The position numbers and the translations under genes were made by a program. A stretch of 39,896 bases of DNA from Veillonella montpellierensis DSM 17217 (GTDB lineage: Bacteria > Bacillota > Negativicutes > Veillonellales > Veillonellaceae): NCBI RefSeq assembly GCF_000426745.1, contig NZ_AUFY01000014.1, positions 1 through 39,896 on the forward strand. The letters run 5' to 3'. Below, one piece after another: positions 9,601 through 18,427 of the stretch; position 1 is the first letter of the stretch; each line of letters opens with the position of its first letter. Under the pieces are notes generated by a model. It worked only from the letters and a program-made list of their open reading frames with translations, ran no database searches and was not told the DNA's origin.

Positions 9601-9746
9601 ACCATAGCATCTAAAATTGAAGTTTTTCCTGCCCCCGTTGGTCCAGTTATTAAAAATAAAGTATGGTCCTCTAAGGAGGAAAAATCTAGTTCAACTCTAT
9701 CTTTATACGGTCCAAAGGCTTGTATGACCAGTCGTATCGGTTTCAT
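6684..9746 (-). CDS. sbcC: exonuclease SbcCD, ATPase subunit C
   Basis: The SMC/Rad50-like ATPase of the SbcCD (Mre11-Rad50) nuclease, which opens hairpins and trims DNA ends. At 1020 residues it has normal length. Walker A GPTGAGKT is at 35-42. It is followed by long charged coiled coils, with a zinc-hook C-M-V-C-G near the middle at the coil tip. Near the C terminus are the ABC signature LSGGEMFLASLSLALGLAD and Walker B M-F-I-D-E-G-F-G-T-L-D. The ATG has GGAGGAA upstream and overlaps the sbcD stop codon as ATGA, a four-base overlap that normally means coupled translation and equal subunit production. Confidence 0.97.
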   Translation of the reverse strand: MKPIRLVIQAFGPYKDRVELDFSSLEDHTLFLITGPTGAGKTSILDAMVYALYGQTSGSLRDGADMRSDFSDIDTATYVSFTFSIGQTKYKIDRSPKQMVKRKRGPGLKEQSASASLYRWKENEHDWHMITSSSQVLKERVQEIIGFRADQFLQVVLLPQGEFRKLLVASTTEREELLHNLFKTEIYTRLQHVLKERFDAAYEEASELVHEEERLLQQEGVGTLGELETHVTNYKNSETSLLQTLKQADALLQKATCNRTSWMEYTKIQKELEGYEEMHQKLMREENTIEALKNKLRVLTQLKPIIEVMERTLEEEKQCEAWKERKRQLFDEKEELKIIEKDVLTREQAWQEQQSACQKATLRLGQLQDKDSGVAHLKRLETLVEEKENERIAVEKKLSKKKELQVAVTETIEKEQAALDKVDAWLLAHRDDAKLWEQEKQRHHRLTELIQWKKEKEKAIAEYNIVTHELSAMEETLLQTKHEAALLQQAFQLAQAYQLSTTLAEGEPCMVCGAVHHPRLAVKPEATPTKVEVDKAYTDVQTLQARICTERAKCEALGRRQQDVERQIESCLEDLDISSVAIADESLRSCEAMLDTLARSNEEWKVQEAQRDLYRKEREAHGQEKDAYQVAIHQCLIDIERLATQVTTMQKELEERYQQLGLTGDDAYETIVDELKRTIDAHEREGVAIRKEQERIISSMTKNDTEQATIDEQVRAISETIEDHKKTYLEALKHLGISEEAIVLYRSEMELVSSWQETIQTYEKSAHENQALIHSAKERLTRVELPETMIDDDVYKALQEERDAAYGAITTHRIECERLEKVVHELQTLQASHHLQTEQLAFITRLHELANGGVSGLRGVTFERYVLGAILDEVMYAANERLRNVSRGRYELQRDTSIGGRGGRGLDLVVLDTYTGMPRPANTLSGGEMFLASLSLALGLADVIQSYAGGIHMDTMFIDEGFGTLDAETLEIALDTLVSLQASGRLIGVISHVAELKERIPAHLIITRLAQGSTAQFRVS

Positions 9747-10906
9747 GAACGTTCCTCCTTAACAATCAAGTCCCATATTTGATTTATATAGATTTCTTGT
9801 TCTCTAGTTAACGGCTCTTTCCAAACGGTTTCTGCAAATTGTGCAAACAGTTGTCGTTCATCAAGTTTTCCATAGATAGTATCAGTGTCAACGGCCTCAT
9901 CTTTTGCCATACGCCCCGTTAATTCCATCGCCATCACATGAGGCAACACGTTACGAAGCCGTGCCATGCCATCAATAACAGGGGCTTCATTCAGTAATTG
10001 CACCAACAAATAATCATTCTCATGCTGCGCATGTAGCGCTCTATCTTGTAAAATTGCATCTAAATAACCTTCTACCACGACCACATCATGTTTAGGTTCA
10101 ATGGGAATCAGTGATACAGTAACTTCTCCATGCTCATCCATATCAATAATAGAAAAACTTTTCTCTTGTTGATATTCATCAAAGGAATATTTTAATAAAG
10201 ACCCGCTATAACGGATACGATGACTACCAACGGTCTGCGGTCCGTGCAAATGGCCTAGTGCCGTATACTGGTAGGCGTCAAAGAGGTGATTGTTAATATT
10301 TTCTGTGCCACCCACAGCTAACGTTCTTTCAGAACCACCAAGAACACCACCTGTTACAAAGGCATGGGCAATCGCCACGCGTCTTTGTGATGCGGGAATC
10401 GCTTGCAAATAGTTTTGAATCCACAATGCATATAACTCGTTATAGTCCATAGTGCACGCTGCACTGTTTTCTCTACTCAACACATCGCGTATTACAGCCG
10501 GTTCCACATAGGGCATAGGGCAAAAAGATATATCTCCCCACGCATCCGATATAACGATAGGTTTCCCCTTCTCTTCTGGTGATCCTACAATGTGTAATCC
10601 CATAGATGCTAGTACATGACGCCCCACTTCCAAACGCTCTACCCCATCATGGTTTCCTGCAATCACAATAGTAGGTACCCTATATTCAACGGCTAATTTA
10701 GTGATGACTAAATCCCACAGTTGTACCGCTTCTACGGGAGGTACCGAGCGATCAAACACATCGCCTGCAATGATCACCACATCAATCTTTTCTTCTTTTA
10801 TAATCTGAAAGAATTGATGTTCTAACACATAGGCCTGGTCATCCGTTAAATGATGGGCATAAAAAATGCGTCCTAAATGCCAATCGGCTGTGTGTAATAT
10901 GCGCAT
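9743..10906 (-). CDS. sbcD: exonuclease SbcCD, nuclease subunit D
   Basis: The Mre11-like calcineurin-type phosphoesterase of SbcCD. The metal-binding motifs are H-T-A-D-W-H-L-G-R (D8, H10), G-D-V-F-D-R (D49), G-N-H-D (84-87) and a later A-L-G-H-L-H. At 387 residues it has the usual length. It is translationally coupled to sbcC through an ATGA overlap. The upstream gene nfo ends 95 bases away in the same orientation, so an endonuclease IV / SbcD / SbcC repair transcript is plausible. Confidence 0.97.
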   Translation of the reverse strand: MRILHTADWHLGRIFYAHHLTDDQAYVLEHQFFQIIKEEKIDVVIIAGDVFDRSVPPVEAVQLWDLVITKLAVEYRVPTIVIAGNHDGVERLEVGRHVLASMGLHIVGSPEEKGKPIVISDAWGDISFCPMPYVEPAVIRDVLSRENSAACTMDYNELYALWIQNYLQAIPASQRRVAIAHAFVTGGVLGGSERTLAVGGTENINNHLFDAYQYTALGHLHGPQTVGSHRIRYSGSLLKYSFDEYQQEKSFSIIDMDEHGEVTVSLIPIEPKHDVVVVEGYLDAILQDRALHAQHENDYLLVQLLNEAPVIDGMARLRNVLPHVMAMELTGRMAKDEAVDTDTIYGKLDERQLFAQFAETVWKEPLTREQEIYINQIWDLIVKEERS

Positions 10907-11001
10907 AGTAACACTTCTTTTCCTTCCTATGTTTTCATCCTATCTACTACTAGATTTTAAATGTTCTACCATAAGCTTTACATACTATGTATACCTATCA
11001 A

Positions 11002-11847
11002 TTACTTTCCATATACGTCTTCATAGATACGGCGTAACAAAGCAATCTCTTCTGCATAACCGCTCAATTCATTCGGTGTTTCCAAATAGAATGGAACGCC
11101 TTGTAATCTAGGATGGGTAATGATGTGGCTAATCGCCTCTAATCCAATATGTCCTTCCCCAATTTTTTCATGCCGATCCTTATGAGCCCCTCTTGGATTC
11201 TTAGAATCATTCAGATGTATGGCTTGCAATCGCTCCAAGCCTATCAATCTATCAAACTGATCCAAAACGCCATCAAAATCATCAATCACATCATATCCAC
11301 CTTCATGAATATGACATGTATCAACGCATACGCCAATATAGTCTTTCAAAGCGACCCCATCAATAATGCGGGCAATTTCTTCAAAGGTCGATCCAATTTC
11401 CGTTCCTTTTCCCGCCATCACTTCTAATAGAACCGTTGTCTTCATACCTGGAAATAATACATTATTTAACATATCTACAATATACTCAATGCCGATATCT
11501 ACGCCTTGTTTAACATGACTGCCTGGATGAAAGTTATATAGCTGATGTGGCACGTATTCTAACCGTTCTAAATCTTCTCGCATAGAGGTTAATGCAAAAT
11601 TACGCAATCCTTCATCCTTAGCACAGGCATTCATCGTGTACGGAGCATGACCGAGTATTTTCCCAAAGTCGTGTTCTTTCATATACGCCACCAACGCTTT
11701 CATATCTGCTTCGTCGAAAGCGCGCGCCTTGCCACCACGAGGGTTACGTGTAAAATATTGAAATGTATTAGCCCCGATGGATGTAGCCTCTTGGGCCATA
11801 TGCAAATACCCTTTGCTAATTGATAAGTGACAACCGATTGTAAACAT
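11002..11847 (-). CDS. nfo: deoxyribonuclease IV (AP endonuclease, Nfo family)
   Basis: Cleaves DNA at abasic sites in base-excision repair. From the ATG at 11847 the protein has 281 residues, normal for Nfo. Family motifs are visible in order: [10 protein letters not shown] at the N terminus, [43 protein letters not shown] and H-L-N-D-S-K, with [14 protein letters not shown] near the end. These hold the histidines, glutamates and aspartates of the three-zinc site. The longer frame (to 12048) adds 67 residues without homology. The internal ATG has AAGGAG seven bases upstream. Confidence 0.95.
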   Translation of the reverse strand: MFTIGCHLSISKGYLHMAQEATSIGANTFQYFTRNPRGGKARAFDEADMKALVAYMKEHDFGKILGHAPYTMNACAKDEGLRNFALTSMREDLERLEYVPHQLYNFHPGSHVKQGVDIGIEYIVDMLNNVLFPGMKTTVLLEVMAGKGTEIGSTFEEIARIIDGVALKDYIGVCVDTCHIHEGGYDVIDDFDGVLDQFDRLIGLERLQAIHLNDSKNPRGAHKDRHEKIGEGHIGLEAISHIITHPRLQGVPFYLETPNELSGYAEEIALLRRIYEDVYGK

Positions 11848-12110
11848 ATTGACTCCTTTTATTTGTATCCTACTAAATACGATGTACTGTATGATGTACT
11901 TTTTCTTATCGCCCCTAGTATGTATAGTACGATATGATGTGCCACTATACCTTACTACTATAAAACTCATAGCGATAAGAACATTTCTGATTCTATTGTA
12001 CCAAAATTCTACCTTGGTATATATGGTTGTACCATATATTTGCGACAAATCACAGTAACAACATGGTTAGTGTAAAAAACACTCTATCGTTATAGCCTGT
12101 AAAAGAATAA
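11848..12110. other. intergenic upstream of nfo, no clear promoter found
   Basis: With the adjacent perR terminator this makes a 368-base gap. It must contain the minus-strand promoter for nfo, but no hexamer pair close to consensus stood out. No reading frame with a binding site was seen. Confidence 0.45.
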
Positions 12111-12154
12111 ATAAGCGTCTTATGGATGACGCCATACATCCATAAAACGCTTAT
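12111..12154 (-). terminator. terminator of the PerR-like gene
   Basis: A long hairpin: ATAAGCGT (12111-12118) with ACGCTTAT (12147-12154), extended inward by TTATGGATG / CATCCATAA with one mismatched base. On the minus strand it is followed by TTATTCTTTTAC. It lies 62 bases after the stop codon of the Fur-family gene. Confidence 0.8.
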
Positions 12155-12215
12155 CAATCTGTCTATTAATTATCATAGAAGAGAGCAACTAAAGTTACTA
12201 AAAAGTACGCTCCAT

Positions 12216-12635
12216 TTAGTGACTACTCTTCTTAAGGCACATAGGGCAAACACCTTCAAATGATATTTGTTGTCCCGTTACCGTATATTCACTCGTTGTT
12301 TCTACCATCTCTGACACTTCATGCATATTAATCCCCTCTAAGTCTTCTACCTTATTGCATACAGTGCAGCGAATATGAGGATGGTTATTCGTATCCCAAT
12401 CATAACGACTACAATCATCGCCTACATCTAATACTTTAACAAGTCCAATTTTTTCAAAAATTTCCATAGTTTTATAGACCGTAGCCAAACTCATAGTAGG
12501 ATGGGCAACGCGCAAACTTTGGTAAATCATTTCAGCGGTAGGGTGGTTTTTACTCTCTATTAATGTTTGATAAATGGCTATCCGCTGCGGTGTTACTTTA
12601 AAACCCTTTCCTCGTAGAACTTGAGCAATATCCAT
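12216..12635 (-). CDS. Fur-family metalloregulator, PerR-like
   Basis: A 139-residue DNA-binding repressor with an N-terminal winged helix and a C-terminal metal/dimerisation domain. The five ligands of the regulatory site of Bacillus PerR (H37, D85, H91, H93, D104) align in spacing with H31, D79, H85, H87 and D98 here. This favours a peroxide-sensing PerR over Fur or Zur. Two CxxC pairs (C90/C93, C130/C133) form the structural zinc site. The ATG at 12635 follows AAAGGATG. The upstream region holds a promoter and an AT-rich stretch that partly resembles the PerR box palindrome, so autoregulation is possible. Single gene with its own terminator. Confidence 0.85.
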   Translation of the reverse strand: MDIAQVLRGKGFKVTPQRIAIYQTLIESKNHPTAEMIYQSLRVAHPTMSLATVYKTMEIFEKIGLVKVLDVGDDCSRYDWDTNNHPHIRCTVCNKVEDLEGINMHEVSEMVETTSEYTVTGQQISFEGVCPMCLKKSSH

Positions 12636-12714
12636 AATACATCCTTTCTTCCACTTAGAATACATACATTTCTCTTCTTAGGAACCTAACATTATCAATC
12701 AATAATTATTATTT

Positions 12715-12743
12715 ATTATATCACTGACGTATTCATCATGCAA
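12715..12743 (-). promoter_or_regulatory. promoter of the PerR-like gene
   Basis: Minus strand: -35 TTGCAT (12738-12743), 17-base spacer, perfect -10 TATAAT (12715-12720). A stretch rich in TAATAA/TTATTA covers the -10 and start region (about 12700-12720). Its fit to TTATAATnATTATAA is 10 of 14 positions, so an operator there is only a possibility. Confidence 0.7.
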
Positions 12744-12820
12744 TACAAATAAAAATAAGTCATTCCATGTCAACGATTGATCATGAGTAAACTCCCTATA
12801 CTACTAGTATGACAATAAGA

Positions 12821-12881
12821 AATGCACATCACTCGACCACCACAATTAATACATTACGGCAGGCATCGAATCATGTGCATT
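12821..12881. repeat. 9-base inverted repeat downstream of the helicase gene
   Basis: AATGCACAT (12821-12829) and ATGTGCATT (12873-12881) form a perfect inverted repeat with a 43-base loop, just after the helicase stop codon. No T-run follows on either strand, so I cannot call it a terminator. Confidence 0.3.
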
Positions 12882-12926
12882 CATCATGGTTCATCACCAA
12901 TCTAGCTAAGCATTCACACTGATGTG

Positions 12927-14462
12927 TTAATTTTTAAAGTATGGTTTAAATGTACTCTGTTTACGTTCTCCTTGGCGGTCACGGTCTCTATAATCACGTC
13001 GTTCTCCACTGCGATTTCTATCATGATTACGGCGATCTCCATGGCGGCGATCTCGACGATCTCCACTATCACGGCGACGATCACGAGAACGGCTATCGCG
13101 TCGACGATCTCCATCACGGCGACGACTTCTACGCACACGGAGTGGAGCTTCTTCTGTAATCGACACTGGTGTTTGATCTGGTTCTTTTGTAAGTAGTTTG
13201 ATGGCCGCCGCTACTAAACTTACAGAATCAATATCATTTAACAGTTCTTCTGCACTTGCTCTGAATGGTGCCAACACTTCATTTTCATCGGCTAGAGAAA
13301 TTAAGCTTTGAATCGCTAATTTCTGCTGTCCTTCTAATACTTCGCCTAGTGAAGGCGCACGGCGACGAGCAATTTTGCGTTTTGTTAAGCGTTCAATAGC
13401 ACGCAAATGTTCCATTTCACGAGGAATCACAAAGGTACTAGCAATACCAGCTTTGCCAGCACGACCGGTACGACCTACACGATGCACATAACTTTCAGGG
13501 TCTTGTGGCAAATCATAGTTATATACATGCGTAACCCCACTAATATCAAGACCGCGAGCCGCTACATCGGTGGCAATCAAAATATCAATGGTTCCTTCTC
13601 GGAATTGACGAATGACGGTATCTCGTTTTTGTTGCGACAAATCGCCATGAATTCCTTCTGCCATGTAGCCACGTTTTTTAAGTCCTTCCGTAACTTCATC
13701 AACGCGACGTTTTGTACGTGTAAACACAATGGCTAAATCAGGCGCTTGCATATCAAAAAGACGACATAGTACGTCAAATTTTTGGCGATCCTGTACTTCG
13801 ATATAATACTGTTCAATTAAATCCATCGTTACTTGCGTGGATTTCATTTTAACCAGTGTTGGTTCCGTCAAATAGGTTTCTGCTAATGTTTGAATGGCTT
13901 TCGGCATAGTGGCAGAGAACAATAAAGTTTGATGATCTTTCGGAACGGATCCTAAAATTTTATTGATATCATCCACAAATCCCATGTTAAGCATTTCATC
14001 CGCTTCATCTAATACGACTGCTTTCACGTGATCAAATTTAATCGATCCCCGATCCATGTGATCCATCAAGCGGCCCGGCGTAGCTACAATAATTTGAGGG
14101 CGTTTTTTTAATCCTCTGAATTGACGATTAATATCCTGCCCCCCATAAATTGGCAATGCTTGTATTTGTGTATACTGTGCCATTTTATTGATCTCTTCTG
14201 CTACTTGAATCGCTAATTCACGAGTAGGGGATAAAATTAATGCCTGCACTTCTCGCGCTGTTTCATCCACTCTATGTAAAATGGGTAATCCAAAGGCCGC
14301 CGTTTTACCAGTACCCGTTTGTGCTTGACCAATCATATCAGCACCACTCATGGCAACTGGAATTGCTTCCTCCTGAATCGGTGTAGGTTCTTCAAATCCC
14401 ATATCATTGAGAGCTCGTAACATAGGCTCACTAATTTGTAATTCTTTAAATTTTTCTAACAT
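12927..14462 (-). CDS. DEAD-box ATP-dependent RNA helicase with Arg/Asp-rich tail
   Basis: Unwinds RNA in ribosome assembly and mRNA turnover; of the CshA/DeaD type. From the ATG at 14462 the protein has 511 residues. Motifs in order are Q motif [16 protein letters not shown] (47-54), PTRELA, ATPGR, DEAD (152-155), SAT, then the second RecA domain with ARGLDI and [11 protein letters not shown] short linker domain leads to a C-terminal tail of about 70 residues made almost wholly of R, D, G and S with repeated DRR/RDR units, a likely RNA-binding tail. The ribosome binding site AGGAGG lies 13 bases from the ATG, longer than usual, but no better in-frame start exists. Antisense frames over the tail are shadows of its low-complexity codons. 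Confidence 0.94.
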   Translation of the reverse strand: MLEKFKELQISEPMLRALNDMGFEEPTPIQEEAIPVAMSGADMIGQAQTGTGKTAAFGLPILHRVDETAREVQALILSPTRELAIQVAEEINKMAQYTQIQALPIYGGQDINRQFRGLKKRPQIIVATPGRLMDHMDRGSIKFDHVKAVVLDEADEMLNMGFVDDINKILGSVPKDHQTLLFSATMPKAIQTLAETYLTEPTLVKMKSTQVTMDLIEQYYIEVQDRQKFDVLCRLFDMQAPDLAIVFTRTKRRVDEVTEGLKKRGYMAEGIHGDLSQQKRDTVIRQFREGTIDILIATDVAARGLDISGVTHVYNYDLPQDPESYVHRVGRTGRAGKAGIASTFVIPREMEHLRAIERLTKRKIARRRAPSLGEVLEGQQKLAIQSLISLADENEVLAPFRASAEELLNDIDSVSLVAAAIKLLTKEPDQTPVSITEEAPLRVRRSRRRDGDRRRDSRSRDRRRDSGDRRDRRHGDRRNHDRNRSGERRDYRDRDRQGERKQSTFKPYFKN

Positions 14463-14627
14463 ATAATAGTTATTTCCTCCTCTAGTGCCAAAATAAAGCA
14501 CGTTTATACATTATATCATAAAACTATAAATTTCCCTATGACCATACATATTTTTTTGCGCATCCTTGCTAGAACTAGTATATATGCTGCTATCCGTCTA
14601 TCAAAATAGTAGGTTCACTAACGCCAT

Positions 14628-16805
14628 TTATGCCTTTTTCTTAGCCGCTTCTAATTCGCGCATCGACAATCCTATACGATTGCGTTTTACATCCACCGAT
14701 ATAATAACCGCTTCCACAATATCCCCTACCGCTAATACATCTGATGGATGTTGTTGGCGTTTACAAAATTCACTGCGATGTAAGAGTCCATTTATTTTGA
14801 TACCAAAGTCAATGAATGCACCAAAATCAACGACATTATGAACGGTCCCTGTTACAACCGTCCCTACTTGTACTTCCTCTAAGCTCATCACATGTTTTCT
14901 CGTTAATGGAGCAGGTAAATCTTCTCGTGGATCACGGCCTGGTTTTGCCAATGCCTCTAGAATATCGCGCACAGTAGGCACGCCAGCATTCAATGTGTGA
15001 GCCATCTGTTCTACATCAACTAAAGGTAGACGAATTTGTAGGTTTTGTAACGCTTCTTTGTCGTGCAAATCCTCTACAGTAAATCCCAATTCGTCTACGA
15101 TTCGCTCTGCTAAGGCATACGACTCTGGATGCACCGATGTAGCATCTAATGCATTCGTTGCTGATTGTATGCGTAAAAATCCTGCACATTGTGTAAATGC
15201 TGCAGGCCCTAATCGTGCCACCTTTAATAATTCTTTACGACTGGTAAATGTACCATGTTCTTGGCGATAGGCAACAATATTATTGGCTACCGTTCCACTA
15301 ATACCTGCCACATGTTGCAAAATCGCCGGCGAAGCGGTATTTAGTTCTACCCCCACATGATTAACTACTGTTTCTACCACTTGATCTAATGTATGAGAAA
15401 GTTGTTTTTGATTCACATCATGCTGATATTGTCCTACCCCAATCGACTTAGGGTCAATTTTAACCGATTCTGCCAAAGGGTCTTGCACGCGCCGAGCCAA
15501 TGATACAGCGCCGCGTATAGTCACGTCTAAATCAGGCATTTCTTGTTGTGCTAATTTCGAAGCAGAATACACAGACGCGCCCGCTTCATTCGTAATGATA
15601 TAATGACAATCTAACTGTTCCTCTTCAATCATAGTAGAAACAAACTGTTCCGTTTCATAGGAGGCCGTTCCATTACCAATCGATACTAGAGTGACTTGAT
15701 ATTTTTTTATTAAGTGAGCTAATTTCTTTTGTGCCTCCATCCGTTGCCGTTCAGAATGGGTTACATAGTATGCACCATAATCGAGCACATTTCCTTGTGT
15801 ATCAATAATTGCCATTTTACAACCTGTCCGATAGCCAGGATCAAGCCCCATGATGACATGACCCGACAATGGTGGTTGCAACAATAAATTTTTCAAATTA
15901 ACGGCAAACACTTTAATCGCTTGCTCGTCGGCATTCGTGGTCAAATCGTGACGAATTTCTCGTTCTAATGCAGGAAACACCAACCGTTTGTACGCATCTT
16001 CAACGGCAAGTCGCTTATAAGGAAAGAAAATCGATTGTTCATTCTTCGTCACTTGTTCAATCATATACGTAATATATATATCGTCTGGCACAGTGATAGT
16101 AATTTTTAAAGCGCCTAATTTTTCGCCCCGATTCATAGCTAAAATGCGATGTGACGGTATATGATGAATCGGTTCCGTATAGTCTGCATATTGCAAAAAT
16201 CGTTCTTGGTTCGTTTCATCTTTTGTCAATGATGATACAATATGACCTTCCTGCCACATCCGTTTTCGTAAATATGCACGAAAATCAGCTCTATCACTGA
16301 TAGTTTCCGCCACAATGTCGCTAGCTCCTTGCAAGGCTTCTTCTTCAGTCAACACCGCTTCGGATAGATACTCTTTCGCCAATACCAATGGGTCACCCGT
16401 TATCACCGAATCATCTAACATCAACGCCGCCAATGGCTCTAACCCTCGTTCGCGCGCTATGGATGCCCGTGTTCGTTTCTTTTGCTTATACGGCAAATAT
16501 AAATCTTCCAATTCTTGTAATTTCACCGCTTTTTCTATAAGCGCCAACAACACATCGGTCATCTTACCTTGTTCGGTAATCGAATTAATAATTTCACGGC
16601 GTCTGGTTTCTACATTTCGCAAATAGCTACTACGCGTTTCAATGATGCGTAACTGTTCATCCGTTAATTCTCCCGTTACCTCTTTTCGATAACGAGCAAT
16701 AAAAGGTACTGTATTGCCAGCATCCATTAATTCTATGGCGGCTTCTACTTGTTTTTTTGTCACTTGCAACTCTTTTGCAATGATAGTAAACATGGTTTCA
16801 CACAT
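14628..16805 (-). CDS. tex: Tex-family RNA-binding protein (S1 domain)
   Basis: A 725-residue Tex protein, normal for the family. The N-terminal helical region contains V-P-F-I-A-R-Y-R-K-E-V-T-G (around 33-45), a family signature. The YqgF/RNase H-like core has G-L-D-P-G-Y-R-T-G. Helix-hairpin-helix text V-A-N-N-I-V-A-Y-R follows, and an S1 RNA-binding domain, V-G-T-V-V-T-G-T-V-H-N-V-V-D-F-G-A-F-I-D, is at the C terminus. Tex binds nucleic acid and is linked to transcription and toxin-gene expression in several bacteria; its exact function is not settled. The start follows the folA stop by two bases with a modest AAAGG. An ATG four codons later is an alternative. Third gene of thyA-folA-tex. 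Confidence 0.95.
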   Translation of the reverse strand: MCETMFTIIAKELQVTKKQVEAAIELMDAGNTVPFIARYRKEVTGELTDEQLRIIETRSSYLRNVETRRREIINSITEQGKMTDVLLALIEKAVKLQELEDLYLPYKQKKRTRASIARERGLEPLAALMLDDSVITGDPLVLAKEYLSEAVLTEEEALQGASDIVAETISDRADFRAYLRKRMWQEGHIVSSLTKDETNQERFLQYADYTEPIHHIPSHRILAMNRGEKLGALKITITVPDDIYITYMIEQVTKNEQSIFFPYKRLAVEDAYKRLVFPALEREIRHDLTTNADEQAIKVFAVNLKNLLLQPPLSGHVIMGLDPGYRTGCKMAIIDTQGNVLDYGAYYVTHSERQRMEAQKKLAHLIKKYQVTLVSIGNGTASYETEQFVSTMIEEEQLDCHYIITNEAGASVYSASKLAQQEMPDLDVTIRGAVSLARRVQDPLAESVKIDPKSIGVGQYQHDVNQKQLSHTLDQVVETVVNHVGVELNTASPAILQHVAGISGTVANNIVAYRQEHGTFTSRKELLKVARLGPAAFTQCAGFLRIQSATNALDATSVHPESYALAERIVDELGFTVEDLHDKEALQNLQIRLPLVDVEQMAHTLNAGVPTVRDILEALAKPGRDPREDLPAPLTRKHVMSLEEVQVGTVVTGTVHNVVDFGAFIDFGIKINGLLHRSEFCKRQQHPSDVLAVGDIVEAVIISVDVKRNRIGLSMRELEAAKKKA

Positions 16806-16807
16806 AA

Positions 16808-17305
16808 TTAACGAGCCTTTCTTTCATAGGTGACAAATGTATGAGGATAGATATTTTTTTCATCAACGATACCTTCCGTAGTCGACACTTTTTCAAAAAT
16901 GTCCGTATCGATAGCTGGAAAATAGGCATCTCCTTCAAATTCATGATCAATTTCTGTTATATAGAGTCGATCCGCATAGGGCATACACGCCTGATAAATC
17001 ATAGCGCCCCCAATAATGTACACATCTGTATCTAGTTTACGTGCTGCTTCTATCACGTCTTCTACAGAGTGAAAGATACGGACCTTCTCATGGTCAACGA
17101 TGATCCCATTTTGTTTCGTAAGCACCCAATGTTCACGATGCGGTAATAGAAAAGGCAAGCTTTCAAATGTATTACGGCCCATGATAATAACATGATTGGT
17201 AGTCATTTTTTTAAAAAACTGTAAATCATTGGGTAAATGCCAAATCAGTGCATTATCCTTGCCAATGACATGATGCTTAGCCATGGCTACAATTATATTA
17301 ATCAT
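16808..17305 (-). CDS. folA: dihydrofolate reductase
   Basis: Reduces dihydrofolate to tetrahydrofolate with NADPH, recycling the dihydrofolate made by ThyA. 165 residues, normal length. Family text IGKDNALIWHLPNDLQFFK carries the active-site acid D27, at the same number as in E. coli. M-G-R-N-T-F-E-S-L-P and Y-I-I-G-G-A-M-I-Y are the NADPH-binding motifs. Its ATG follows the thyA stop codon with no gap (TAG then ATG), so it is co-translated with thyA. Confidence 0.97.
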   Translation of the reverse strand: MINIIVAMAKHHVIGKDNALIWHLPNDLQFFKKMTTNHVIIMGRNTFESLPFLLPHREHWVLTKQNGIIVDHEKVRIFHSVEDVIEAARKLDTDVYIIGGAMIYQACMPYADRLYITEIDHEFEGDAYFPAIDTDIFEKVSTTEGIVDEKNIYPHTFVTYERKAR

Positions 17306-18103
17306 CTATACAGCAACCTCCATCGATAGCTTACCTAAATGTTCATACCCTTCTAACCGAATATCGTCAGCCGTAAAATCATAAAAATTATGAATGTCTG
17401 GATTTACCCAAATAGAAGGTGCTGGCAATGCTTTATCACGCCGCTTTAATTGTTCTTCTAATACGTCCACATGATTATCATAAATATGAGCATTATTAAT
17501 AACATGCGTAAATAAGCCTGGCTGTAACCCAGTAACTTGAGCAATCATGTGTACCAGTGCCGCATATTGTGCTGTATTAAACGGAACCCCAAGTCCCATA
17601 TCACCACTGCGTTGTATGAGCATACAGTTTAATTTTCCTTCTCCCACATCCCACAATGTTTCATATGCACAAGGTTGCAAAGCCATATCAGATAAATCAT
17701 CAATATTCCATAATGTGACAATCATACGTCGACTAGTAGGATCATGTTGTATCATGTCTAATAAATGGTCTAGTTGTTTGTATTTAGCAATTTGGTAACC
17801 ATAGGCCTTACCAATCGTTCCATCTTCTCGCATCCATTCATTCCAAACTTTAACGCCCATATTTTGCAAGAGGCGTACGTCATTACTCTGTTTTTGCCAA
17901 ATCCATAACAATTCTTTCACCGCTGTTTTAAAAGCAACAAATTTAGTCGTTAAAATAGGAAATTCCTGACTCAAATCGAATTGCATAATTTGATGGGGTA
18001 ATTTATACGCCCCGATTCCCGTACGATTATCACCATGCACACCATTGGTCAAAATACGGTCTATTATATCTAAATATTGTTGATCTGCTATACTCATGGT
18101 CAT
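17306..18103 (-). CDS. thyA: thymidylate synthase
   Basis: Methylates dUMP to dTMP using methylene-tetrahydrofolate. 265 residues, normal for ThyA. The phosphate-binding arginines are R125 and R126, the catalytic cysteine is C145 in Q-P-C-A-Y-E, the substrate loop Q-R-S-G-D lies at 164-168, with N176 and H-I-Y-D following. The usual His after the catalytic Cys (PCH) is Ala here. As far as I recall, PCA-type variants are common in clostridia and Negativicutes, so activity is not in doubt. An ATG two codons later is possible. The leader holds a hairpin between the Shine-Dalgarno and the start codon (see separate entry). First gene of thyA-folA-tex. Confidence 0.96.
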   Translation of the reverse strand: MTMSIADQQYLDIIDRILTNGVHGDNRTGIGAYKLPHQIMQFDLSQEFPILTTKFVAFKTAVKELLWIWQKQSNDVRLLQNMGVKVWNEWMREDGTIGKAYGYQIAKYKQLDHLLDMIQHDPTSRRMIVTLWNIDDLSDMALQPCAYETLWDVGEGKLNCMLIQRSGDMGLGVPFNTAQYAALVHMIAQVTGLQPGLFTHVINNAHIYDNHVDVLEEQLKRRDKALPAPSIWVNPDIHNFYDFTADDIRLEGYEHLGKLSMEVAV

Positions 18104-18141
18104 GTGTTAGGTAATCCTACATGGATTACCTATGCTCCTTT
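18104..18141 (-). promoter_or_regulatory. thyA ribosome binding site with an intervening hairpin
   Basis: On the minus strand the order is: strong Shine-Dalgarno AAAGGAG (18135-18141), CA, a perfect 10-base-pair hairpin with a five-base loop (18108-18132, stem TAGGTAATCC/GGATTACCTA), ACAC, then ATG (18101-18103). Unfolded, the Shine-Dalgarno is 31 bases from the start and only a partial AGGA inside the hairpin is near. Folded, the strong site is effectively six bases from the ATG. The loop also contains ATGTAG, a start followed directly by a stop codon. The hairpin could therefore switch thyA translation on, or hide the inner AGGA. Confidence 0.6.
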
Positions 18142-18427
18142 CTAGTAACTACAAACCTTGCTCTACGTAACGCTCTAGTCAGCATACAAGCGACAAACCT
18201 ATTATATGGATCCCCCATAAAAAGTCTTATTTAATTTGTTAGATATCTATTATAACAAAAGGATATCTCCTTTTCTATTCCATTACGATCGTATAGAGCA
18301 AGTTTTCCTTGGGCAATGAACTGTTCTCGCTCAATCACTACTATTTGTCATCTCTATGTTCATATAGTTCGCTATTGATTAGCCTATACCTCTAAAAAAT
18401 CCAACTTACTACTCACACGCACTGACT
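18142..18427. other. intergenic between recQ and thyA
   Basis: Must hold the minus-strand thyA promoter. A perfect TATAAT (18249-18254) is present but its -35 region (about TAGAAA) is poor. A 7-base dyad AGATATC/GATATCT (18241-18247, 18262-18268) brackets that -10 and may be an operator. No gene seen. Confidence 0.35.

Noticed and set aside
11848-12048. N-terminal extension of endonuclease IV
   Set aside because: The added 67 codons have no similarity to the family and the internal ATG has a strong AAGGAG.
12914-13196. Val/Ile-rich and Thr/Ile-rich frames on both strands
   Set aside because: Shadows of the Arg/Asp-rich low-complexity tail of the DEAD-box helicase.
17306-18103. Thymidylate synthase lacking the His after the catalytic Cys (PCA instead of PCH)
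   Set aside because: Looks striking against E. coli, but as far as I recall the PCA variant is common in clostridial and Negativicutes ThyA; all other key residues are present.
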